The position numbers and the translations under genes were made by a program. From Galaxea fascicularis (lineage: Eukaryota; Cnidaria; Anthozoa; Scleractinia; Euphylliidae), in NCBI GenBank assembly GCA_948470475.1, contig OX419336.1, positions 31,496,915 to 31,560,914 of the forward strand: 64,000 nucleotides of DNA. The letters run 5' to 3'. Positions 1-9,600 of this stretch are shown piece after piece. The notes under the pieces were generated by a model. It ran no database searches. It worked only from the letters and a program-made list of their open reading frames with translations, and was not told where the DNA came from. Numbering within the stretch: the first letter of the stretch is position 1; each line of letters opens with the position of its first letter.

Positions 1-745
1 GAGCAGAGGTCTCTTCGATCTTCCTAGATAAGTCGGGAAGAGGAAGAGACCTCTGCCAACCGCCTCGACTTTCTTTGATTTGCCGCTCATCCACCGAAAT
101 GGATGAGTCAGTCTGGTTTAAAACCGGTTTTTACCGTTTCACTGCAGTGCGCATACTCCCTGATGGAATTGCTGACTTAATAGATGCCCGCGGTATATTG
201 TTTACGCAAGTCAATTCACAAAACGGCGCCTCGGCTGGCGTATCTCTCTCAAAGAAAGTCTTTGACAAAGCAGTGAACATCGTACTGGGAAAAGTGAACA
301 CTGGAATAGTTAAGCTCACAGAACACCAGTTTAAGGCCTTGAATAATTTTCTGTGTGGAAAAGATTCGTTTGTTTGCTTGCCTACCGGCCATGGTAAATC
401 AATGATCTATCAACTTTGCCCTGTTGTTGTGAAAGAACTTTCTTCTTCTGGTCTGGAACAGTTCCCGACTGACCCAATAGTAGTTGTAATCTCTCCGCTA
501 ATTTCGCTGATCGCAGATCAGATAGGCTCATGTGAAAAGCTGGGAATTAAAGCGTGTAAAGTGGACTCAGAGAGCCTCGATCGGTTAAAGGAAGCATGCG
601 TGTTTGAAATTTTATATGAAAGCGAGGCTAGTAAAGGCTTGGTTACATTTCATTTCACGCATGCTCAACAAGAAAAGTCGAGGCGATTGGCAGAGGTCTC
701 TTCCTCTTCCCGACTTATCTAGGAAGATCGAAGAGACCTCTGCTC
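1..745. mobile_element. TIR element carrying a RecQ-like helicase fragment
   Basis: The first about 74 bases and the last about 74 bases (roughly 672-745) are near-perfect reverse complements, starting GAGCAGAGGTCTC and ending GAGACCTCTGCTC. Each arm is itself palindromic: GCAGAGGTCTCTT pairs with AAGAGACCTCTGC about 30 bases later. A RecQ-like helicase coding fragment lies between the arms. The right side abuts a LINE reverse transcriptase whose reading frame is cut off at the junction, so the element probably inserted into an older LINE. The left flank is outside the window, so a target-site duplication cannot be tested and the superfamily is unknown. No transposase is visible; the element would depend on proteins supplied elsewhere. 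Confidence 0.8.
75..722 (+). pseudogene. RecQ-like DNA helicase N-terminal fragment inside the TIR element
   Basis: One frame reads through most of the element. It shows a Q-box-like stretch (LTEHQFKALNNFL), a Walker A motif LPTGHGKSMIYQL and motif Ia (VVVISPLISLIADQI), the order seen in RecQ-family 3'-5' helicases. The DExH box (motif II) and motifs III-VI are missing: after about residue 180 the frame runs into the right terminal repeat and stops. The first roughly 30 codons overlap the left arm and are unlikely to be true protein. No complete helicase can be made from this copy. It looks like a captured or internally deleted helicase gene; whether it is transcribed is not visible. A 5' exon of a larger gene continuing elsewhere is unlikely, because the terminal repeat closes it. 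Confidence 0.65.
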
Positions 746-1660
746 GCAGGGTAATGAATTACAAGTCTGTTTGACAGACACCAAGTGTGGACTTGGTCCA
801 GTATAGATTGCAGTGTTGGAATGATGTCATCAATGTTCTCGCCAAGGGTGTAGATCGTCGTATCGTCCGCAAATAGATACAATTCCCCGTGTGTTATTGA
901 TTCTGCAAAATCATTAACAAATATCGAGAATAATTTAGGCCCTAAAATTGAGCCTTGAGGTACCCCAAACCTGACTTTTTGTAGTTCAGATTTATTCCCT
1001 GAAATTTGGACGAACTGCTGACGCCTTGACAAGTAGTCGGTAAGCCATGAGAACAGATCACCAGAAATGCCAGTTGCTTTCAATTTTTCCAATAAAATGG
1101 TGTGGTTGACAGTGTTAAAGGCTTTTCTGAAATCTATGAAAAGGACACCCACTTTTAGACTATTGTCCAGGGCAGTTTTCCATGTTTCTGTTAGGTGGAG
1201 CAACAGACTCTCTGTAGAGTACTCTTTCGAAATCCCCATTGCCTTTGACTTAATAAGCCATGTAACTCCAGGTGGTTACTTAAGGTGTCACAGACAACAT
1301 CTTCTAGAACCTTTCCTGGAACGCTGAGGAGGGATATAGGTCTGTAGTTGTTAACATCGGTTGGTGGGCCCTTCTTTCCCGTGACAGTTTCCATTTCGAA
1401 GGGAAAGATGAATCACTCAGGCTCCTGTTAAAAACCGGTAAGAGACTGTGAATAACAGAGTCGCCAACCAGGGATAGGACTCTCGGTGAAACGTTATCAG
1501 GGCCGGTAGCCTTCTTGGGGTTGGCAGCTTTTATGAGTTTATCCCTTACAAGTTTCCAGGAAAAATCGACAGTGTCCTTAATTGGGGTGATTCTGGTAAT
1601 GAAGGAGTTTAGAGATGGAATGTCCAGAGGATCAAGCTGCTTAGTCAGGTCTTCACTGAT
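746..1660 (-). pseudogene. Broken non-LTR retrotransposon reverse transcriptase
   Basis: Read on the minus strand, three frames in succession give a LINE reverse transcriptase, so at least two frameshifts (near 1390 and 1215) have occurred. The order is: a segment with KKATGPDNVSPRVL (near 1530), then NYRPISLLSV, then LFIDFRKAFNTVNH (motif A with a catalytic Asp), GVPQGSILGPKLFSIFVND and the catalytic box FADDTTIY. The pattern fits the jockey/CR1/L2-like group of LINEs. The C-terminal side ends where the inverted-repeat element at 1-745 begins, and the endonuclease part is absent. It is a dead fossil copy. Confidence 0.85.
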
Positions 1661-1670
1661 ATTAATATTG

Positions 1671-1800
1671 GGTCGATTGGTTTGAAAATCGAACTCACAG
1701 CAAAATAGGTGTTCGATTTTGTTCGATTGCCGAACCCAATCGAACGATTGGAGTTCGATTGGGTTCGATTGGTTTTTCGTTCGGTTGTGTTCGATTGGAT
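1671..1800. repeat. TTCGATTGG-rich simple repeat
   Basis: The word GTTCGATTGG and close variants, in both orientations (also CCAATCGAAC), recur many times within about 130 bases. It looks like a short degenerate tandem and inverted array, possibly the end of a larger repeat. Confidence 0.6.
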
Positions 1801-1814
1801 AGGTCGGGAATTAT

Positions 1815-2115
1815 AGACCGAGCAATATGCATTGTGCGTAACGCGTTTGTTGCCTCCACTTAGAGGAATACACATTGTGCGGGGCGCGTTAGTAGCCTCA
1901 CGCTTATAGAACGAGGAATATAGTGCGTAGAGGGTTTGTGGCCTCACGCTTATAGAACAAAAATATACATTGTGCGCAGCTTGCTCGGACTTCAGGCTTA
2001 TAGAACGTACGAGGAATTAACAGTGTGCGCAGCGTGTTTGTGACCTCACGCGTATAAAACGTGGAATATACATCGTGCGCTGCGTGTTTGTGTCCTCACG
2101 CTTGTAGAACGAGGT
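1815..2115. repeat. Degenerate minisatellite, unit about 50-58 bp
   Basis: About five to six imperfect head-to-tail units are visible. Each contains the words TATAGAACGAGGAATA, CATTGTGCGCAGCG and GTTTGTGGCCTCACG in that order. The units differ by substitutions and small indels, so the array is old. No coding potential is seen. Confidence 0.75.
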
Positions 2116-2306
2116 TGGATGCTTTTAGATTCAAGAACGAAGCATTCAACATTTCGGAGCGCTATTCCAGTCAGTCATCATTTCGGAGCGCTATTCTTTT
2201 CACGGCCTCCAGTGTCCTGTCTCTCACCACCTGGCATTTCAAATAGTCGGGTCGACTTTTCAAATGACGGGTCGTCACGACCTGATCGGATCGTCACGAT
2301 CCGTCC

Positions 2307-2409
2307 AACCTCGTTCCCAGGCTCTCTCTCCTCTGCCTGCCTTGTCGTTGGGAGAAACTTTCTCTCAACGACAAGGGAGGCAGAGGAGAGAGAGCCTGGG
2401 AACGAGGTT
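2307..2409. repeat. Near-perfect hairpin MITE, 103 bp
   Basis: The left arm begins AACCTCGTTCCCAGGCTC and the right arm ends with its exact reverse complement, GAGCCTGGGAACGAGGTT. The arms run almost to the centre (TTGTCGTTGGGAGAAA facing TTTCTCTCAACGACAA), leaving almost no loop. It is a full-length foldback element. A (A)n-rich stretch without genes follows to about 2800. Confidence 0.85.
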
Positions 2410-2807
2410 GCGATCCGTCGAGATATTTGAAGCTGCCCCAGGCCGTTTGACTTCCGGTAGTAAAACTTACTTCCTTTTAAACTTCACGACCCGACATCCA
2501 GTTAGCCTGAGATCATGCCCTCTCCCTATTATCCCTTTATGTCTCTCCGCCCTTGGAAAAAAAAAGAAAAAAAAAACGCCTGATCGCAGGTTAACATCCG
2601 GTGAGACGGGCCATCAACAGCAATTGACGACCCGACTCAGTTTCCTGGCGTTACAAACACTTTCATCCTATATCGAGACCATCCCGATAATGACGGTGTT
2701 GTTGGTGTTGTTAAGTGGTACGGTCAAGAGCTAGTCCGCTCCTCAGTTTGCAATAGTTTTTCTTCCCAGTGCGTTTTTGGACTTTTTAGAGATTACATAT
2801 TTTGACT

Positions 2808-3070
2808 AGGGTAAGGGTTAGGGTTAGACGTTGTCGTTAGGTTTTTACACTGTGCGAATGTTTCGCTTGGAGTTTGGCTTTGATTTCAGGCGGAATCTCG
2901 TAACTCAGAGAAGCGAGTCTATTTATGACAATAGTCTAAGGGTAAGGGTTAGGGTTAGAAGTTGTCGTTAGGTTTTTACACTGTGCGAATTTTTCGGTTG
3001 GAGTTTGACGTTGATTTCGGCAGGTCGGAATCTTGTAACTCAGTGAAGCGAGTCTAATGGTAATAGTCTT
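2808..3070. repeat. Tandem duplication with telomere-like TTAGGG starts
   Basis: Two direct copies of a roughly 130-bp unit sit side by side. Each starts GGGTAAGGGTTAGGGTTAG and continues with GTTGTCGTTAGGTTTTTACA, then a TCGTAACTCAG-like motif and AAGCGAGTCTA. The short GGGTTAGGGTTAG start resembles the animal telomere repeat, but only two to three repeats are present. A related GTTAGGGTTTGG word occurs near 3333. Confidence 0.75.
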
Positions 3071-3763
3071 CAGTCTTGGGTGCTTACCATTTACACGATC
3101 CATCCAGGTGGAAATTTTAGGTGTAATATTCAACAATGCAGCTTATCCAGATGCAAAATGAATAAATCACAAAACGTAGTGGTACCAGAATTTCCTGGTT
3201 TTCCGTATGAATGGTAAGGACTCCTTTTCTCTCACGCAACAGGGAAGAGTTGAGTGACATCCCAAAAAGCGGCTTCGGAGGAGACGAGAGGGTCTTTAGT
3301 CCATTGAAGATTTGATATTTTGGTTAAGGTTAGTGTTAGGGTTTGGCTAAAGAGTTAAGCTGAATTTCCCCTTCAGGGAGGGCTGGCAATATTTTCCTTT
3401 GGAGTCTGTTGTTGGAGATTTGGAATTATTTTGGCTGGGCCTAGGGTTCGTTTTCCGAGTTCAGTGTGTCATAGCCACTTTAATGTTACCTCGGCTCCTA
3501 AGCAGTGCAGTGTGCATTTAAATAGTTTTCTTCTGTTACTGTGTATACTTTTGTCTGATGTGTTTTGAAAAAAAAACAACAACAACAACAACAACTAAAA
3601 GAATCAGCAAAAATTGTATGTCACACAGCGTTAGTCCTATGAGTATGGGGAGACTGGGAAGGAGTCTTCAAGTATTATTGAGTCGACTGTTCAGTCCAGC
3701 AGGAATACTCTTAAAACTAGAGTAATAGGCTACTTTCGAAACTGTTCAGTCCAGCAGACTAAT

Positions 3764-3888
3764 AGGCTACTTTCGAAATATCAAAATTCAGTTTGATAAC
3801 GAGGAACAAAAACATAACTTTCGTTTTCCTTTGTTTTTGTCCTCTGGGCCTTGTTATCACGCTGAATTGATATTTCAAAAGGAGCCTA
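3764..3888. repeat. Inverted-repeat MITE
   Basis: TAGGCTACTTTCGAAATATC at the left faces GATATTTCAAAAGGAGCCTA at the right, and the arms continue inward (TTCAGTTTGATAACGAGG against CCTTGTTATCACGCTGAA). The word TAATAGGCTACTTTCGAAAC also occurs once just upstream (3723-3742), as if the left end had been duplicated. An (AAC)n microsatellite lies at about 3574-3594. Confidence 0.7.
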
Positions 3889-3949
3889 CCCTCTGCTCCC
3901 CTCTGCTGGCACTATTTAGCGTGCATAGCAAGCGCTTTCCGCTGGTAAG

Positions 3950-4053
3950 GAGGCGAGAGCAAAACAGAGATGTGAGGGGGGAGGGGAGGATCGACGAATG
4001 AAACTAATTCGCTCCTCCCCTCCCCCGTCGCATCTTGGTTTTGCTCTCGCCTC
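3950..4053. repeat. Hairpin element just upstream of DHFR-1
   Basis: AGGCGAGAGCAAAAC near 3951 pairs with GTTTTGCTCTCGCCT near 4039, and G-rich and C-rich blocks (GGGGGGAGGGGAGG against CCTCCCCTCCCCC) pair inward. The hairpin ends immediately before the E2F-type motif, so it forms the distal edge of the apparent DHFR-1 promoter. Confidence 0.7.
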
Positions 4054-4054
4054 A

Positions 4055-4062
4055 TTTCCCGC
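4055..4062 (+). promoter_or_regulatory. E2F-type site upstream of DHFR-1
   Basis: TTTCCCGC matches the E2F/DP consensus TTTSSCGC exactly and lies 94 bp before the DHFR-1 start codon. E2F sites near the start are a known feature of animal DHFR genes, which are induced at the G1/S transition. The motif is short and could occur by chance; the position and the presence of a similar site at the second DHFR gene support it. Confidence 0.5.
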
Positions 4063-4155
4063 GCATCCGAAATTCCGAAATCGAGAACGCCACGGCGACA
4101 CAGGCTAGGCACATTTGGGTAAATCATCTTCTTTCGAAGTGAGACAGATACTGAC

Positions 4156-6494
4156 ATGTCAAACAAAAAACTTCGCTGCGTTAGTTGCGTGGCTGCCATG
4201 GCATTAAATCGTGGGATTGGAAAGAGCGGGAACTTGCCTTGGCCAACCCTTAGGTGAGCTATGAGCAGACCATTGCCACTTCAGTACAGATTGGACATAT
4301 GAGCTTCGTATTGGGCACGTAAAGCGTGTTTACACGACAGAAAAAATGGAACAGTTCGAAATTAGTGTAAAACGATTATTTCTTCCTTGTAAGCAATAGC
4401 CATCCTACCACTTACTTTTACCTGCCCTGCTTACCTTCTTTGACGTTCCTCTCCACTTATGGACAGGACTGAACACAAGAACAATTTTTACGATTTTTCG
4501 CTACTTCTGTCTTGCAGCTGGCTTACAAATTTTTCATAACTTTGTAAGTTTTGCATTGTGTTCAATCCTGGACATATCTCATAGACAAATGAAAAAGACA
4601 AGTATGAACCAATTTTTATCCATGCTGTTTTGCAACTGGAGCAATTAGAGCACCAATCAACAATCATGGTGGAAAGGTGAGACAAGTCTCCCTATGTTCC
4701 TGTGTATTCTAAATGGCTCAATGGTCTGTCTTTTATGATAGCAGGCAGAACTTAAGAACATAGGCACGCAATGCGTGCTTGAGCTATTTTGTGAAGAGTG
4801 GTAAAATGTTGCTAAGATAGGGAGAAGTCAGAAAATGGTTGAATGGTGAGTCATTTATCTGTGGCGCTTTTGGTTTTTGCTATGGTATCGGAGAAGTACG
4901 AGCAAACTGTTTTTCATTTGATTTTTGTTTAGTTTTCTTATTTCTAAGACTGATTTTGAGTTTGATTTGTACCAATTAAATAGTCATTCATCCTACATTT
5001 TTTGAAACAAGAGTTTCATTAATTCCGCAAAAACCGATATGTGATATATTTTCTATTATTTGTTCATTTTCTTTCTCCGCACTTTCGCAAACACTATATT
5101 CGTCCAGTCTCTCGAATTCCCAAAATATACGTACACGTGCTGAAACAGTTCCAGGACCACATGAAGAAATATTCGCAAACAAACGAACCACCAAACACAC
5201 CGTAATATACAACACCAGCAAAAACAAATCAACGTTGGACAAATAGTACTGATAACGAGTATAGATCTGTAATTGCCATAATTCATCAATTTCTGATTTC
5301 AAGTGCTTTATGCTGTTTACTTCGGACAGCAAAAATAGCCCGACCTAAACAAACGCTCTTATTTTAGTGTTGCGCCTTTTGCTGACAACGTCTGTGTACA
5401 GTAAGCAGATGAGCGTAACACCGCGTTATATTCCGAAATAAGGGCAATATTAAACTTACCGACTCGAAAACAAACCACCAATTACTTCCAAAATAAGCTC
5501 CTCCGAATTAAGAGCGTCAACAGTTGCACAATATTAAAAAACCCGATCAACAGACAAACAACGGATCGAAATCCGCCAATAAGAAGAAGAGAAAATTGAA
5601 GTTGAGAGAAAAGTAACCAATAAAAAACGGTTAAAAGTGACCAATCATTGTCACAGAAAATAAATTCAATTAGATGTTGTTGTAAACAAGTTGAATTGAC
5701 CACGTGCAAATCTTGTGATTGATCAAAGGTCATGTTGGATGCACGTGACCGATCAAAGTTCGGAGTCGCATTTAACCAACAACGCTGCCTTATTCATGTG
5801 GGAATTAACCAACGAACTTGCTATTACCAAACGTATGCACGTGATAGATCAAAGTTGAAAATCGCATTTGGTAAACAGGGCTGTATGTCTTGGTGCCTGT
5901 TTACACGTGAGAGACAAAAGTAATCCATTTGACAAATGAAATTGCTCCCTATCCGAAATCACCATTTTCATTGTTTAACATAATAACGGCTTCACTTCAA
6001 GGGGAACAAATATCCAGATTAAGGATTCCCTTCCATAGCATTTTTCTTCCGGACAAATATCACTTGTGGAAACAGCCACTTCTGATTAGACTAATATTTA
6101 TAGTCTTCAAATCCGTCAAACATATGTTTATTTTCGTCACACAATGCTCTTCTAGTTTTAACAATGTTCTTGCAGTTTTGACAAAATTAGCAAAGGAACA
6201 AAAAAACACAAGAAAAATTACAAAACTAAGCACTCGTCCACTTCGAAACGAAATATTTGCTCCCCGAGTAGGAACCGCTCAACCAAATTACCTTGATGCT
6301 GAATCAATTACGACTAGCATTATTCGTTTAACGTTTTTTGCCGCTTTTCACCGCCTGCATTATTTCCGATAATCAGAGCATTCAATCAGTTCAATGGCAA
6401 ATAGTAATACGTGATTTAAAGAACACTGCTTGATCTCAGAACGGCATTTCTTCCCCGCTAGGTCTCTCACGGTTACACTACGGGTTGTTCGAAG

Positions 6495-6531
<37 letters not shown>

Positions 6532-6596
6532 AGAAGGTCACGCAAACGAAAAAAGTACCTCGTGTTGATGTTTTATGCCTCTAGTGTGAACAACAC

Positions 6597-6671
<75 letters not shown>

Positions 6672-9600
6672 ATTATGACTATGTTGTTATGTCGTTATGT
6701 CACTAGTGTGAACCAGGCCTAACTCGACGTTTCAATTCTCAAAAACTAAATTTCATTGTTTTTAATCTTAAAAATTCTCTTCAGAAGTGGTCGAGTGTCA
6801 CTAACATAGTTCTACTTTCGTTTTCATAGGGATGACCGAATTCAAAGATGCTGAAAAATCATTGAAGGACTTTCCAGGAGGCGCAGGTTGTGCATCACAC
6901 GCAATTCAAAATAGTAAAGACACTCCCCTCGAAAACGCGAGACGTCAGGCTTTTCATTACACAGTAACTTAGCGCTGATTGGCTCTGTAGTAATTTTTAC
7001 GTGGACTCCGGCTGATCTTTGCTAACAATGGGGAAGGAATCTGCTGCTCGTTTCAGCATACGTTCATTGGGAAGGAAAGATTGCGTGACGAACCAAAAGA
7101 GTGTCTGCGAAGGAGACTAAACACGCGGTTGTTATAACCAACAAGCCGCGGCCGTAAACTTCAAATACTTTCGTCCCCACCTTACTACCTTCATCATCCA
7201 TCGAAACAGCACAACTCATACTTCATTCTAATCTGACTCCAGTATCTCACGCCTATTGTTGTCATTCACGCATGCGTTAAATATACAAACCCTTTTCTCC
7301 GGAAAGACTACCATAACGGTGGTACCCCTTCGTGTGATAGTAATAAATACATCACGCAACATAACATGGATGACGCGTGACATTCCACGCTGATGTTCCT
7401 TTGAGCGTAATCAACACGCATGTGTAACTTAGTCTCAGTGCTGACCATCACTGACCACATACTTTCAAAAACACTTTTAAAACAGGGAATTAGATTGGCC
7501 GCTGGCTGAAACAATGCCATCTAAAGAAACCTTTATTTCATTGGTTCAAGGCAGAACCACCCGACCAAGGAAGAATTTCTTGAGCTTCATGCTGACATAG
7601 AGCGATTTTGTTTACACAAAATAGCTCAAAAAGGGAGCAGAGTAAGTGTATGCCAGATCAAACCAAGGGGAGCAGGGTTGGCACAGTAGTGAGAGTGCAT
7701 CCAGAGTTCCATTCCCAGACTCAGAATCATATGTGGGCTGAGTTTGTTGGTTCTCTACCCTGCTCTGAGAGGTTTTTCTCTGGTTACTCCAGTTTTCCCC
7801 TCTCTATAGAAACCAACATTTGATTTGAGAATTGTAAAGCTTTCTTTGTAAGGTGCATTTGAAAACTTATGCTGAATTTGTGCAGTATAAATAAATACTT
7901 ACTGTTATAATTATTATTATCATTATTATTATTATTCATCACTGCTGCCAAATTGATTTTTCTACTGAGGAAAGTTAGAAGAATGAAATGCTCATTTTCA
8001 GATGCAATCTTTTTTAGCCTCAAACTGGTTCAGAAAAAATGTCCTTGATTTCATCCTTGAGAGCAAATGCAACTTATTAAAGTATCAGGCTATTGTCTGC
8101 CATTTCGCCTTACAAGTATGTGCAGTTCGTTCAGTCAATTATGCTTTTAATATTGGCTTAATGTCTTGGTTTAAAAGTTCATGGTAGGATGTGCCCCAGA
8201 ATATTTGACTATAAACAGTTGCAATGTATTTCATGGACTGGGTTCTTGTCTCTCTTTTGTCCTTTGTTAACTGGCACAGGTAAGGATTGATTGGACAGAA
8301 ATTGCATAAAACCATACCCTTTGTAGTGACACATAGTTTACACAATAGCACATGTAAAAAGGAGAATCCTATGGGAGATTTGTACACCATTATTTTTTCA
8401 GGGCTGTGCTCTAGTGACACCTAGTCACCCCTGGCAATTTACTTTTGCCTTTGGGCAACCATGAAATAAAGTTATTATTTTTTGCACCAAACTTATATGT
8501 TAGGCTCCCTGGATTTCAATGGTTTAGAGATTTTGGGCAACCAACTATTTTTCTTAGAGCACAGCCTTGACGTTATTTCAGACTTCCAGTATACTTAATA
8601 AGTTAACAAAACTGACTAAATGGGAATAAAATTTAGTTCGCTTGCATTTTTGTACAATGTGGTAGATCTTAATTCTGGAAAGTAACGTGGCACTTCAGGT
8701 ACTTGCCATGCTTATCGTATTTAATTCTCCAACAAAAGGAAACATCAAAAATCTGAAAGCTGAAAGCAAATTTGTTGATTTACCAATGAGACCATGCAAT
8801 CACCATCCTGGAAACATAACATGGGAAAGAAACACATACAGATCATTCTATTTTTACATCAAGCAGGAATTCAATTAACTAATGTAGCTATCAATTTTCC
8901 TTTCATTTTGCCTTCATGCAGGACTGACTTAGAGTTCTTAAAGAGAATTACCACTTATGTCAAGGACAAAGGTGTGGTAAAAATAAGAAAATATTAACCA
9001 ATATTAAAGGACTTATTCAGTCTTTTGGAAGCTGTAACACAATGTGGGTTTTACTACTGTTTAATCTTCAGCAAGAACAAAGACAGCTTTAATGTTCCTG
9101 TGTTTCCATGGTCTTTAAGTTTCGTTGTTTTCTTTCAAAGGTGAATGGAATGCTGTATTGATGGGAAGACGGACTTGGGAATCTCTTGAATCTTCTCTGC
9201 AGCCTCTCCCTGGTAGACTAAATATCGTCATCAGTAAATCTCTGAAGTGAGTGAGCTGCTTTCCTTTTTGGATGAGTTATCATATTGTTGCATCAAGAAA
9301 TTGGCTACTTACATAAATGAATCAATTAATTAGGTCTAACATTAACAAATGTTAATTGACTTAGAACAACAGCATTATTTTTACTAGTTATGTAATTTAT
9401 TTTCAAGTGGTATACTGTGGAACATCCCTTTAGTCTTATGTTTGCATTTTTTGTGTTACATAATGATGATGGTTATTGTAGCGTTCCAGTAATCCCAAAA
9501 GAAATAAAAAAGACAGCGAGAACCGATACTGTACTTTTGTTTCTATTTCTTCAACAACAATCACACAGTACGCATGCGTACATACCTACACGCGCCTGCG

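Noticed and set aside
4988..5332. A 114-codon minus-strand open frame with one hydrophobic segment in DHFR-1 intron 1
   Set aside because: No recognisable family, no splice or promoter context, and the region is AT-rich, where such frames arise by chance.
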